Source: Adiantum capillus-veneris (lineage: Eukaryota; Streptophyta; Polypodiopsida; Polypodiales; Pteridaceae). Taken from it: DNA of 64,000 nt. Under the pieces are notes generated by a model, which was given only the letters and a program-made list of their open reading frames with translations, was not told where the DNA came from and did no database searches. Of the stretch, positions 37,600 through 49,975 are shown piece by piece. The stretch's first letter is position 1. Each line of letters starts with the position of its first letter. The stretch covers positions 2,564,358 through 2,628,357 of the forward strand of contig CM043959.1 in the NCBI GenBank assembly GCA_014529385.2. The letters run 5' to 3'. Position numbers and translations under genes: made by a program.

Positions 37600-38980
37600 C
37601 AAATTCTCTAGCCATGCCCCGATCCCCACACACCTCGGTCTAGAGGTGCACGGAGATCAGAAACACAAGGTAATAATCTCATCTTTATTGGTCAATGCCT
37701 ATATATTAGGGTTTTTGAAGTTTGTGTGCGCTATTGAAGTCTGATTGCGTTTTTGAAGTACACAAGTCAATTTTCGAAGTCCGTTTGCGATTTTTCTATT
37801 ATTTGCCGCTAGCTCTAACCTCACATTCTCTAGCCATGCACGATCTCCGCATAAATGACTATATATTAGGGTTTTTGAAGTCTGTGTGTGCTAATGAAGT
37901 CCAATTGCGTTATTTTACTGCGTTTGTCGAATTCCGTTTGCGTTTTTGAAGTACACAAGTCAATTTCGCAGACTTTTGCGACAATCTCGAAGATCGTTTT
38001 GCGATTTTTCTACTATTTTCCGCTAGCTCTAACAACCTCACATTCTCTAGCCATGCCCAATCTCCGCACACCTTGGTCTAAAGGTGCACGGAGATCAGGA
38101 CCACAAGGTAATAATCTTGTCTTTATTGGTCAATGACTATGTATTAGGGTTTTTGAAGTTTGTGTGCGCTATTGAAGTTTGATTGCATTATTTTACTTTG
38201 TTTGTCAAAGTTCTTTTGCGCTTTTAAAGTACACAAGTCAATTGTCGTAGACTTTTACGTTTTCGAAGTTTATTTGCGGTTTTTCTACTATTTGCCGCTA
38301 CCTCTAACAACCTCACATTCTCTAGCCATGCCCAATATCCGCACACGTCGGTCTAGAGGTGCATGGAGATCAGGACCACAGGGTAATAATCTCGTCTTTA
38401 TTGGTGAATGACTGTATATTATGTTTTTTGAAGTCTGTGTGTGCTATTGAAGTTCAATTGCGCTATTTTACTTCATTTGTCGAAGTTCGTTTGCGTTTCT
38501 GAAGTACACGATTCATTTCTAGAGATGTTTGCATTTTCAAAGTCCGTTTGCGGTTCTTCTACCATTTGTCGTTAGCTCTAACAACCTCACATTCTCCAGC
38601 CATGCCTGATCTCCGCACACCTCGATCTAGAGGTGCACGAAGATGAGGACCACAAGGTAATAATCTCGTCTTTATTGGTTAACGACTATATATTAGGGTT
38701 TTTGAAGTCTGTGTACACTATTGAAGTTTGATTGCTTTATTTTACTTTGTTTGTCGAAGTCCGTTTATGTTTTTGAATTACACAAGTCATTTCCGAAGTG
38801 TGTTTGCGTTTCCGAAGTGTGTTTGCGGTTTTTTTACTATTTGTTGCTAGCTCGAACAACCTCACATTCTCTAACCATGACATAAGCTTGTTTTTGAAAC
38901 ATTTTTACGTTTTTGTAGACTATGTGTGCTATTGAAGTCCAATTGCATTAGTTTACTTCATTTGTCGAAGTTCTTTTACG
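37600..38980. repeat. 275-bp tandem array inside the CACTA element
   Basis: The block CTCTAGCCATGC and relatives recur near 37,605, 37,826, 38,044, 38,319, 38,594 and 38,869. The last four steps are 275 bp; two earlier ones are shortened to about 220. Each unit also has TTAGGGTTTTTGAAG and TTTGTCGAAGTTCG. The short plus frames here are repeats of one translated unit. It lies upstream of the TNP2 start, so it may sit in the promoter or leader. Confidence 0.88.
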
Positions 38981-39895
38981 GCTGACACTAAGCGGCTAGC
39001 CTTAAGCGTGTAGCTTTCAACAACCTAAATACGGAGTAGTCCTTCTTGAGCAGTAAGCGACCAAATACCTAATTGGTTACCTATAAGCGACAAGCCCTAA
39101 TAAACCGTTGGAATACTGATTAACCCTACACAACTAAACCTAAGTCACCAAGTGACTAAATGACGAAACTAGCCGAGCCGCATGTAAGACTAAGTGGGAT
39201 CAACTAAATGATTCAATATGTAAGCAGCTACATGCTCTAACTAAGCACCTAACCTTCTTCGATCTAATTGCAAATCAATCCTAAGCAATAAAACCACTTA
39301 TTACCTAAACCAATTAGTGTTAAATGACTAAACCTAATTAAACGAATAGCCTACGATAAGTCACAATTACAAAAATAACAATATATTTTTCAAATTTCTG
39401 AATTTATCTACACAAAAACAACAAAACTAATTAGAAAATAACATAAACAAAATAAATCTTTTTTTAATGATAAAATGTAGTTATCTTTCTTAGTTAATGA
39501 TGATTTTTTATTAATATTACTTATAAAATAGCATTTTATTTATTTTTAATTGAAAAATATGTGTTTGTGTCGTATATAGTGTGTTTATATTATTTAGTGT
39601 GCATTTTATTTTCTTGCATGCATGTTTATATGAGTATGTGTGTGTGTGTGTGTGTATGTGTGTATGAAATAAAAAAGAATGTTAGAGCACTGACATGCGG
39701 CCTATTTGAGCAAGAACGAGTTGACAAAATGTTCTCCAACTGGAAAAAACGCACACACATGCGATGTTACACACACATGCACATACACTAAAGTACACAA
39801 ATCTACAAGGAAACTTGAAAAGAACCTCATCTTGTTGATGGGGAGTAGTCCACGACTGAAAATCTTACCTCCGACAAGTCGTGAGGGGCAGCATA
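38981..39895. other. No gene recognised; CACTA 5' region
   Basis: AT-rich sequence with a GT run at about 39,637-39,665. No coding domain. Confidence 0.5.
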
Positions 39896-40189
39896 TCTGC
39901 ACCAAGTGAGGAGGAGGAGGGCAAGAGAAGAAGAGAATAAAGGAGGAAAATGCGCAGGAAAGGTCTGCGGTTCTGTTTTTTGCAGGGTCCACCGATACAA
40001 GTGCCAGTATCAACGTTGATAAGAGCATAGGTATGCGCGCCATCTGCACCAAGTGAGGAGGAGGAGGGCAAGAGAAGAAGAGAATAAAGCAAGAAAATGT
40101 GCAGGAAAGGTCTGCGGTTCTGTTTTTTGCAAGGTCCGCCGATACAGGTGCCAGTATCGATGTCGATAAGAGCATTGGTATGCACGCCA
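39896..40189. repeat. 147-bp direct duplication in the CACTA subterminal region
   Basis: TCTGCACCAAGTGAGGAGGA starts at 39,896 and again at 40,043. Each copy ends with a CCGATAC...GCCAGTATC segment, a subterminal-repeat-like inverted motif. The 174-codon minus frame over it (39,702-40,226) shows the duplication as a repeated peptide and is probably not a gene. Confidence 0.85.
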
Positions 40190-40346
40190 CTATATAAATC
40201 GGTATGCGTGTTGGTATGATTGCCAAAAATTCAAAAATTAAAATTTTTAAAAACTTGATCTCCCTACAGATTTACCTACACATGTACCGACACCTGCCAT
40301 TGATGCCGGTAATTTGACGTCGGAATTTAAGTGAGCGCTTGTAGTG

Positions 40347-41640
40347 AAAATTGCTCAAAATCACTATTTCACCTTTACCTTCTTGGATTTGCAAACATCT
40401 TCTTAAATTCAAAGATATGTGTCCAAATGAGATGAAATTTTGCAAAAGAGGCTTAAATCATCATTTCCAAACCTCCTCTGTGGTCATAAGTGTAATTGGA
40501 CCTTCAGACCTTGACTTGAGACATCATATGTATATGACGTCTATGTACTCAGATTTTGGAATTGTCTTTACCTTAGATTCCCCTTATCATAAGCAACAAT
40601 AATATGTGATCAAAACAAAGTTTAAAGCTCAAAACTGTTCTCAAAACACAAATTTTGCACGTCACCTTTCATGAAGTGCAAAACCACGTTTTTCTCTCAA
40701 GATATACGTCCAAAATGATTCAAACTTGGTGAGGATGCTCAAAACAATGTGTCAAAGCACTCTATGATGATAAATGGTCAGTTTTGTTCAAAAATCGGTC
40801 CAGAAGATATCATATGCGTATGATGTCTATGTGCTCCAAATTGAAACTTGGTATTTAAGCTTGTTTTGTGGTGTTAAACACCTTGGTATGCTCTGATGTC
40901 AGCTTTGGTCCCTAAAACTGTCCTTTGGACATCATACGTGTATGATGTCTAGTTGGTCAAATTGGAATTTTGTTTCTACCCTAGCTGCTCCTTGGTATGT
41001 ACAACATGCAAATGTGCTCACAACAATTTTTGGAAATCAAAATTGCACAAAATCGCCACTTTTTGACAAGGAAATTTCTTGAAAGAGTAAAATCCTCTCA
41101 ATACTCAATCTATATACCCAAATGAAATGAAATTTGGTGTATGTGCTCAACACAACTTTCAAAATAGGGATGTAAAGTTTAAAAGTCAATTTTACTATCA
41201 GAATTACCCTTTAGAGATCATATGTATATGATGTCCGTTGATGGATTTTTGGCCAAAATTTAAAGACAAGCATCCCCAAGTCTCCAACACTGGTTTTCAC
41301 GCACTTTTACCAATTTTCATGAAAAAAATGCTCAAAAATACAATTTTCTCTTTTTTTCATTTCTGACACTTCGTCTTTGTTTTTTGGGTGCCATGGGTTG
41401 GTCAAAACCCTAGTCTCAATGTGTACTTAGGGTAAAACACCCCTTTTGAACAATTTGGTGTAGTCAAATTTGTGAAATTTGGTCTCCAGATGCCTCTTGA
41501 GACATCATACACGTATGATGTCCAAGTTTGTAAAATTTCAGTTTTCCTACACAGAACTCTTGCAAATGCCCTAATCAGTCATGAAAAAATGTCAACAAAA
41601 ACTTGTTTATTGCATTTTTGCCCTCAAAGTCAAGCTTTTA
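40347..41640. repeat. Tandem repeat of about 285 bp with palindrome, right part
   Basis: Palindromes at 40,519-40,542, 40,805-40,828, 40,927-40,950, 41,213-41,236 and 41,500-41,523. Steps are 286, 122, 286 and 287 bp; the 122 step is a shortened unit. The step across the CACTA insertion, after removing it, is about 284 bp. A TATGTGTCCAAATGAGATGA-like block precedes four of the palindromes by about 100 bp. The array fades after about 41,640. Confidence 0.88.
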
Positions 41641-42490
41641 GAGATAGTTAATGCAAATAGGCACTTCAACAAATAAATCAGCGATGAGTAGCTCTAGATC
41701 AGAATCAGATCACTTACCTAAAGCTACCCCTACACATCATATGGAGTTTTACATTTATGAGTAGAAAAATGCTTCACTGCCACACACAGACTAGCAAACA
41801 CTTTTATCACGTTACAAACCACTCGACTGCCAACAACTACTCTAATCTACAACTAATACTACAAATCCTAAGTAAATCTACCTAGTAGTAGACCCTCGAC
41901 AAGACACACACGTCCTAGCTGTCCACTTGATCTCAGAATATCCTCTTCCGAATCTAATTAAGAAAAATTCTTTCTTTAGTCAGAACTAAAGCAAGCAACC
42001 ATCACATGAGTGTTACTATGATTACCTACTTGAGTACTTCTGTCCCTGGTAGTGGCGCCAATGTTGCGCGAGAAAATCACACCACCTATAAAGGGCATGC
42101 AATAGTACCTAGATCAACATAATGTCAATTGAGGACACAAATGACATATAGGTGCACCGAGGCAATTTCTATAGCTTATTAGGTTGTGACCATCTCACAC
42201 ATACAACAATCTGGAAGGCCAACTAAACCAAAATCAAGAATCTCACAGCTCTCAACTACACCTCCCAACCCACATACACACAAACAGAAGGAAACTCACC
42301 AACCAATACCAGAATCGTACAAAACTTAAGAAACCCCATCCCCTCACTAGGATACACCTGCCCTAAAGCCTCTACACTCAAATACTCACTCCAAACCCAT
42401 CTTCAAAAAACACGTATGAAGACATAGAAAAATTTTAAAAGTGCCCAAAATTGAAATCTATGAGTGCTTATGTGTAGCTTATGTCTCCAC
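41641..42490. other. No feature recognised
   Basis: No coding domain, repeat or microsatellite of note on either strand. Confidence 0.5.
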
Positions 42491-42677
42491 TGTTGGGTTC
42501 AAGCCCTTGTCGGTCAGCCCGTGAGAACAAGTCTTAAGGCATGCAGCTATAGACCATCAATTAGTGGAGTTTGCATGAGTAAAAGGTGTGGTTAATATCA
42601 CCTTTCAAAACTATGTAAAGTCTTCATTTTAATGAAATTAGAAGTAGCGTGTTCTTTTACTGTAAAACTGTGTCGAC

Positions 42678-42758
<81 letters not shown>

Positions 42759-42806
42759 CCTCGTCTTGCTCTGCACCACCATGGCTCCCTAGCCTTCTTC
42801 ACAACA
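42491..42806 (+). repeat. 5' LTR of the copia-type element
   Basis: TGTTGGGTTCAAGCCC to TTCACAACA, 316 bp, with a (CT)n run of about 75 bp at 42,680-42,754. The start recurs at 44,669. Confidence 0.85.
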
Positions 42807-42808
42807 AC

Positions 42809-42821
42809 TGGTATCAGAGCC
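42809..42821 (+). other. Primer binding site, initiator-Met tRNA
   Basis: TGGTATCAGAGCC, two bases after the LTR. This is the standard site of plant copia elements. Confidence 0.9.
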
Positions 42822-43397
42822 ATAAGAGCCTGCCCTAGGTCTCGGCTCGACTCGAAGCCCCGTGGGTACAGCCGCCTGCAGAGGGGATTATGAAACTGTT
42901 GACGAGCATGATTTCGGCCGCAACCAGTTGCAACAGCTTCGCCCTGGCCTTGTGATGATTTTTCGACATATAAGCGCTCCCTGGTTCAGCCTTCTCCGCC
43001 TGCTGCAAGCGATAATCATCCACGCCATCGTAGTGTTCTTTTGCTGCAGAAAAAAATCGTCTTTCTTTTATTGTGATTTTCACAGTATTGTGATTCATAT
43101 TGCAGTGACCACTCAATTTGGTCCTAAGGCTTTACACAATCGGGATTCCCACCCATGCAAAACCCTCGCAAAATCTTTCGTGCTACAATTCTTGCAATAT
43201 GTGCTCGTGTTTCGGTGTGCTAGGACTACAACATTTTACTAGTGTGCAGAATTTCTAGAAATTCAGTTGTTATCAAAGTTGCTTCCCGGAAATTCGATTG
43301 CTGCATATTGACTCTTGAATTAAAGTCAATTGTTTCCGACTCTTTGAAGGACATTACTTACCTTCTCCAGTATATAGCTATCCTTCGCATATCGAAT

Positions 43398-44297
43398 ATG
43401 GCATCAAAAGTCGACAAGTTCAATGGATCCGGCTTTCACACTTGGCATTTCAAAGTTAAAGGCTATTTGATGCGCAAAAACTTATGGAACATGGTCAAGC
43501 CTCTCGCAGTCGATGAATCTAGAACATCCGCTGCAGTTATAAGGGCATTATCTGCTGAGCTACAAAGGAAAGACGAACAAGCTTTTGGTATCATCCTAAC
43601 CTCCTTAGAAGGCGATTTTATTCATTATTTGGACGATTTTGATTCTTCAAGTGCTGCGTGGATAGAGTTAGAGAAGCTTTTCGGTGCCAAAGCTAAGTAT
43701 TCAAAAATGAGTTTAAAAATGGAATTATATTCCATCCGCATGCGTGAAGATGAAAACATTGCAGCTTTAGCCAATAGACTGAAGAGTATGAAAACTCAAC
43801 TTGTTTATGTTGAAGCTTCAGTACCAGAAGAAGATCTCATAGCCATTTTGTTAAAAAGTTTGACTGACAAATTTCATCAGATTGTTACTGTTTTAAAAGA
43901 GAAAGATCCGCTGCCCTCCTTGGATGGTATCATCAATTCATTGCAGGAAGAAGAACGCAGGGTACCTAGTACCAATTCTATTATTTTTCCCAGTGCATAT
44001 ACAGTCTCGAATGCCGTATCCCCCACCAGTTCTTCTGATACTTCCAGTGCATATGCAATCACTAAATGTGCTGCTACAATAGCTTCATCTCGACAATTCA
44101 ATGGAACCAGATCTTGTGCCATTTGTGGGCGCAACAATCATCAGACGAAAGACTGTTTCAAGAAGAATCCTTGTGTTCACTGTGGTAAAACAAATCATCC
44201 GTCAAATAAGTGCTTTCAAAAGGGTAAAACTCAAATTCATGTAGTCGAGGGAGACACTGAATCTCCGATATATTCTGTTGACGAGGAAATTTATTAG
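43398..44297 (+). CDS. Copia-type gag polyprotein, intact (299 aa)
   Basis: Structural protein that would package the element RNA in the cytoplasm. I chose the Met at 43,398 (MASKVDKFNGSGFHTWHFKV) over the frame's first Met at 43,242, because family members begin shortly before the KFNGxNFxxW motif. A UBN2/copia-gag domain fills residues about 5-200: W.MVKP, AFGIILTSLEGDFIHYL, LFGAKAKYSKMSLKMELYSI, ILLKSLTDKF. Two zinc knuckles follow: CAICGRNNHQTKDC and CVHCGKTNHPSNKC. It ends in a normal stop with no protease. It is the only retrotransposon frame in the window with no break, which suggests either recent insertion or kept function in trans. Confidence 0.92.
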   Translation: MASKVDKFNGSGFHTWHFKVKGYLMRKNLWNMVKPLAVDESRTSAAVIRALSAELQRKDEQAFGIILTSLEGDFIHYLDDFDSSSAAWIELEKLFGAKAKYSKMSLKMELYSIRMREDENIAALANRLKSMKTQLVYVEASVPEEDLIAILLKSLTDKFHQIVTVLKEKDPLPSLDGIINSLQEEERRVPSTNSIIFPSAYTVSNAVSPTSSSDTSSAYAITKCAATIASSRQFNGTRSCAICGRNNHQTKDCFKKNPCVHCGKTNHPSNKCFQKGKTQIHVVEGDTESPIYSVDEEIY

Positions 44298-44656
44298 ATC
44301 AACTCTTTTCATGTTGTTTAGTCAAAATAAATTGTACGGGCTATAGACATTGCTACCCATGAGTGGTAAGACCTCCCAATTTATCAGTTTTTGTTCTCAA
44401 GTCCTATTTTTGTCCTATTTCTCATGAGGTTACTGGGTACACCTTAAACCCAAGGTTTGGCAGTGAACCAAAAACTCCATTTTTGGTAGCTAACTTTTTT
44501 TAAAACCTACACCCTATCTGTTCAAGGGGGGGTTACTGATCTAGCACCAGGTTATGGATACACCAAAAATCCTTGGTTGTGAGAAAACCTTAAACTCACG
44601 GTTGACGAGTACACCAAAACTCGAGGTATCATGAGAGGGTCTGTCTAGTTCGGGCT
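44298..44656 (+). other. Noncoding 3' part of the copia-type element
   Basis: Between the gag stop and the purine tract. No pol similarity in any frame. Confidence 0.5.
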
Positions 44657-44735
44657 TAAAGGGGGGATTGTTGGGTTCAAGCCCTTTGCCGGTCAGTGGG
44701 AAAAGCCTCTTATAGGCATGCATTCATCAAATTAG
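44657..44735 (+). repeat. Polypurine tract and truncated 3' LTR of the copia-type element
   Basis: AAAGGGGGGAT precedes TGTTGGGTTCAAGCCC (44,669). The match to the 5' LTR holds to about 44,735 (ATCAAATTAG against ATCAATTAG) and is then lost. Confidence 0.8.
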
Positions 44736-45881
44736 GAACAATCACACTTACCAACCTCTGCAAATGCATGATTCAAGATAGAGTACATCCCAACACCACT
44801 CTCTTGAGAATAGAAGACTTCTTGCTCATGAATCCGAAATACTATGATAGAAAGTGAGGAGGATCTTGTCCGCAACAATCTAGTGTGGCACCGCACCCAC
44901 AAATAGCACATCAGAGAATTTCTTTGCAAAGATGTATACCCAAGTGACTCAATGTTAACCCTAAAAAAACAAATGCATACCCATGTGACTAATTGTTCAC
45001 CTTCAAAAACAAATGCAACCTTGCTCACTCACCCTTCAAATCACACATTCTAGAATAAAACTTCAAACTTTATCAATCCGTCAGAAAAACAATCAACATA
45101 ATGATGTTTTCAAGACAACCAAAACCAATTGGCCTAAGCGAGAAAGGAATTGAGAACTAGAACCTAACCTTAATGAGACCAACATAAGTACAGATCCTTG
45201 CGACACATCCCAAGATAGACACGGGGACATCTCAAGAATGCTGGTTTTCTCCTTATTCTCAAATACAAGGAGAACAACGCGCACATCTTCTTCCATGTGA
45301 AAGACTATTGACAATAAACTAGAAAGTGATGATGTGAGAAAATTTTGAGTAGTCAAAAGAGTAACTTGCATTGAGAGAATATAACCAGTGTGTGTTTGGT
45401 GGATACAGGTGTATGCACACAAAACCCTGTAAACACTCACTCGATTTTTCGAAGAAAGCCATGTAATTTAGCATATGAGGAGTTGTAATTGTGATGTAAT
45501 TAGGCAATACCCTCTCAACCTCTCTGAGTCTACACCCTTGTAAGAGGCCGGATGGTCGTGGGAAAGCTCCTTTAACTTTTAAAGTCAAAACCCTTAGTTT
45601 GGGGAAGAGAATTATCATTAGCTTGGAAGATTTGAAAAAGTGCACTGAAAAAGCCTCTTATTCCTACAAATTATAATCTTCTTTTCTCTTGGATCGGTAA
45701 TCAGAATTCATTTCCAAATAGCACATTGCATTCCTTGTCTCTTGCTCTAAAATCTGACTGTAATCATTTTCAATTATGCTGTGACAAAGCTGTAGCTGCA
45801 CAAGCTCCCTTTGCTTGCATGGCAATGCTCCATAGGTTGGAAGAAAATGGTGTTAGAGTGAAAGTGCTCATACGTCCGGGC

Positions 45882-45912
<31 letters not shown>

Positions 45913-47267
45913 TCGAAAGAGGAACAAGGGAGGGTGAAAGAGAAAAAGGGTTTCTCTTCCTTGACGTGGCTACCCTGTCTCACCTTACACCGCCTTATGT
46001 GAACATGGTAGGGGGAGAGAGAGCTTATGATTGGCTCATAGCTTTTGCTCAGGACTTCCAGCCTTAACCTTGTAACTTGGTGAGCCAAAGGCTCCTTTTC
46101 TATTGTCTGAACGCAGAAGCCACCACGTGGCATTATATTTTATTTTTTTATTTTAAAAAAATAAACATCGTTGCCATGAATGCAGAAGGCTCTAAATAAA
46201 AAAGACTCCACGTCAAAAGCTGCTTGCAACGAACAAACCTGCAGACAAAGCTTGAAGATGCTTGGAACCTACGAAGTCCAGATCGAGCTGCTTTTGAGAG
46301 CAATTGAGCAAGGCAGATCGGCCTTCTTTTGTAATAAAGCCTGAATACAGCCGCCCCGATCTATCTCTCTCTATCTCCCACACACACATATCTCTAGATC
46401 AACTCGTCAATGCCCCCGTCAACACCATACTTTGAGCTCGAGGACTACGTTTGCAAGCATCCGAAGTACCCTCCATCTTGACAGGTTTGAAAGGTCTCTA
46501 GTACTCCTTTCCGGTTCTGCTCTGCTTGCTGATGCACGGACAAACATTGCGGAAAAGAATTTGTGTGAATCTTTAGAATTACGCATGGGGACTTGCTGCA
46601 AAATATTATTTCCATGAACATTGAAGGATGGCCGAGGGCACAGGGTTGTTGAATCTGCATGAGCTATAGTTGGAGCGAGTTGCGCATGCAGAAACGAGCT
46701 GAGTATGGTAGTACAAGCTGGACATGATGAGCACTCTCAAAGATTAATATTTTGTGCGATCAATCCATGGCAGTGGTCTGTTCTAGTGATACTGAAACAA
46801 AAGATATCATATTTCAATCGATGATCTGTTGGCCTAATCTAGATTGTTGGTGATGTAGACGGAAGAGAGGCCGAAGAAATAGAAAGAGTAATTGTCGAAG
46901 TGGACATGAGGGCAGAAAAGCTTGGCAAGATCGATCGACACACCGAAGCTTATGATTGTTAGCTGCTTGCACTTTTAGCAGAGAGTGTGACGGGATTAGT
47001 GGCAGACAACTCAATGTCGAGGGAAAGGCATTGGTGAATGATATCGAGTGGAACGCCACCCATACTAATGACCATGAGCGTCATATGATAGTAGTTCACC
47101 AGATGCGTATTTTGATTATTGACGAGCGGATTGAATATAGTGCCTTCCGCTATGGGGATGCCAACCTCAAGATGCCCATTATCATGTGTAGTTAGGAAGC
47201 ATGATACATAACTCGGGTTAGTTAGCAAGGAGGCAAGAAGACATAATTGATGACCGAAGCAGCTTAC

Positions 47268-47320
<53 letters not shown>

Positions 47321-49975
47321 ACTGATCAAAGGACATAGAACATAAAGTTACATCTACGTGTTTTGTGTATGGCAGGGAGGACATATATTCACAACACTGT
47401 ACGTTCCAATTACACAAGCGCAACTCCAACTCGACAACACTGTAAGGTCCGTTATTTGCATCCAATTTCCATGCGCATGCGTTTGCTTGGCGCAACACAT
47501 AAAAGCTACGGGGTAGGGCACGCCTTCCGTTTCTTATAATTTTTTGGAGAGACCACAGTGCCAGCTCTCCACCATACTTTTGTATGGCACCTCTGTATGT
47601 CGTGCACTGTATACTTTGCACTTTCAATCTGTGACGTTTCATTGCACGATGATATGTTTAACTATTCACATTGCTTTTTGTAGCTTGACTCAAATAGCGG
47701 CATGTTGATTAGACAATCGAAAAGCACCAGTACAACATTGCAGGTCAGTAAAGCACCTCATCTATTGTTGCATTTCATTCATGATTTATCTATTTGCTTG
47801 TTTTAGAATTTTCTGCATTACCTAATTTTCTTCAATTTATTTGGATCTCATTTCAAAACTATACACTCGATGTCAATCAACATTTGCACATGTTACTTAC
47901 ACACGCTACTCTTGGCATACGGTTGCTAGCCAATGCATGTATGTATTACAATAGTGAATACACAAGTAGAATGCATGTAGTGTATCACAATAATGAATTC
48001 ACCTTGTGCATTATTACTTTAGCTCTAAATAATTGATTCCATATTATACATGTCCTTGTTTCTCCCGTACTAGGTATAAGTTTGAAGTTTTCAAGACCTA
48101 GAAGATTACAATCTAATCGTTAATAAGATAGGGAGAAAACTGCAACCAACTTGAAGCTAGCTTATCGTCCATATGGTAGGTCATGGTTTGAAATTATTGC
48201 ATTGTTTAAAGATTGGAGCATGCAATGTGATATCTTTGCTCACAATCTAGAAATATGTCCGTCCTGTAGAGCGGCATACCTCACATATATAGTGATTTTT
48301 GAGGTCATCAAAAAAATGAAATAGACACTCTTGTTGCCCTCGCTTTTGTATTACTGCTGTTGGGCGCTTTTCCATCTTAGCGACAACAACGAGACTTAGC
48401 AACATTGAATCTATATTCTATTACCAATCCAAGATACCAACCACGAATCAACAGTATCCCCTCTCTATTCATAAGACCAATGAGCGATATTTGGACGTAA
48501 GAGAGGCAGACATTATAATTATAAAGAAGCTATCCATGAGAATTAGTCATTCTCTTGTTCCCTTCAGTTCTAGATGCTAAATGTCAATTTACATATGTCA
48601 TGTTATATTCTATAGATGTTATATAGAAAGGCCCACCAAGCAAGACACGGAATGTTAAGGGCAAGAGGCCATTTTAATTGTCGTTTACATAACATTTCCT
48701 ACAGCAGCAGACAAAGATGGCCATAGCTTGGCGCTGCAAGGGTTTCGTGTACATGCGGCGTGCAATGAAATGCTCACCGTCTCTTCCCTCGTCGTGTCGC
48801 GACGTTCAAGAATCATGCTCGGAGGCGCACCGAATGCTGGGTGGAACTCATGGTCTGGCATCATCCCGGGTACTCTCATTTGATGCTAAGTTTTTCTCGT
48901 GGATGGTAGTATGTAAGCTGAAGAGGAAGGGAGCATCGTTATCTGGTTGGTATGAATGTTTTAGAGTACAGCGTGCAATCTGCGTGTTTCCATAATTTGA
49001 AGGAAGTACCTTCCTTGGATCCTTTACGAAAGTTGCTATCATCTTTGAGGACTTTTTCTTTTTTTGGGCAACGATAAAGGTTCACACTGGATGCTCATTC
49101 AGCTTTCCTTTGTTGGCAAAGTTTTGATGGCCAAGGCATGCGTGGAACACGTCTACCTGTTTATAAATGTCTAATGGCAAAAGCCCTTTGAGGGAGGTTA
49201 TTGAGACTTACACCAAAGCTTCATCTTTAGTCAAGGCATGTGTGCTCAAGGAGCTTTGCTTCTTTCTCATGTCATATCTACCAGACAAGGTGTGCAATGT
49301 GAGGGCCATGTATACATCAAGGTGGTGTGTACGACGAATGCAAAATGAACCTCTATGGAGGTGCGTAGTGTCGGGTGATGCGACCACGGTCTAGACTGAA
49401 AAGGATTGAATATCTTGCCCATGTGCAAAGAAAAGAGTATCGATGTCTCTCCGTTACCTTAGAGGAACCCATCGAAGTATCTCAGTGGGCTACGAAGAGT
49501 ATGTAGTAGCTCAGTCCAAATAGCTGTCAAAGTGGTGGATGTAGAGGAAGAGTGTGAGCCAAGAAGGTAAGCACATCAAGCCTTCCTCATGGTTCAAAGA
49601 CTGATGCTGTAGGTCGTAGTAAAGGTCCAATTGATGACTCGGATTTGGAATCATCTGTAGAGTGCTTGGTCTATATCCCAATGAAGTAAGCATGAAGGCT
49701 AGGTCTTTCGGAGAGCCTTGATAAAAGGGACGTGACCTCGGAAATTGCAAAAGCCATGCAACTGCCTTCTACATCATGAAACATTTCTGTACGTGTAGAA
49801 GAGATGGTGAATCACAATAGCATAAACATGGAGAGAGAGAGAGAGTGTCAGGTGCAGCGGAAGTGTTTATGGATTTAGCTCGGATCTAGTACTTTGCACA
49901 AACACAAGGGACACTTTACTTCACTTGAAAGAACTGAACTGAAAAGAAAGGGAGAGATGAGAGAGAAAAGAGACG
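44736..49975. other. No gene recognised over 5.2 kb
   Basis: No domain was recognised on either strand. A G-run of about 29 lies at 45,884-45,912 and an (AC)n run at 47,269-47,315. The longest frame, minus strand 46,959-47,642, crosses the AC run (a Cys-Val block) and is unconvincing. Frames at 48,717-48,995 and 49,167-49,394 (plus) have ordinary composition but no recognisable family. If host exons exist in this window, this is the likeliest place. Confidence 0.5.
47269..47315. repeat. (AC)n microsatellite
   Basis: About 47 bp of uninterrupted AC. Confidence 0.95.

Larger units (their letters stand above)
31700..40346 (-). mobile_element. CACTA (En/Spm) DNA transposon, 8.65 kb
   Basis: Left end CACTACAAC and right end (reverse complement) CACTACAAG, flanked by a 3-bp target duplication AAA (31,697-31,699 and 40,347-40,349). 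Removing it restores the 280-bp phase of the surrounding tandem repeat. Inside on the minus strand are TNP2-type transposase remnants, a DUF4216-like part and a second transposase-like frame. Subterminal repeats with CCGGTAT and CCGATAC cores occur near both ends, as usual for transposase binding in CACTA elements. Stops and frameshifts make it non-autonomous. Confidence 0.93.
42491..44735 (+). mobile_element. Ty1/copia-type element with gag only, 3' LTR truncated
   Basis: 5' LTR 42,491-42,806, initiator-Met primer site, leader, an intact copia-type gag, about 370 bp of noncoding DNA, a purine tract and the first part of a 3' LTR. The internal region is only about 1.86 kb and there is no protease, integrase or RT. 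The direct step from gag to the purine tract suggests a non-autonomous form (gag-only, TR-GAG-like) rather than random loss. The 3' LTR stops matching after about 65 bp. Confidence 0.88.

Noticed and set aside
39702-40226. 174-codon minus frame near the CACTA end as a transposon protein
   Set aside because: It is the translation of a 147-bp direct duplication in a noncoding subterminal region; no family pattern.
30940-41640. CRISPR array, because of evenly spaced palindromes
   Set aside because: Spacing is about 285 bp, the spacers are themselves related to each other, and the setting is plant nuclear DNA.
46959-47642. 227-codon minus-strand frame as a host gene
   Set aside because: It crosses the (AC)n run as a Cys-Val block and shows no recognisable domain on either side.
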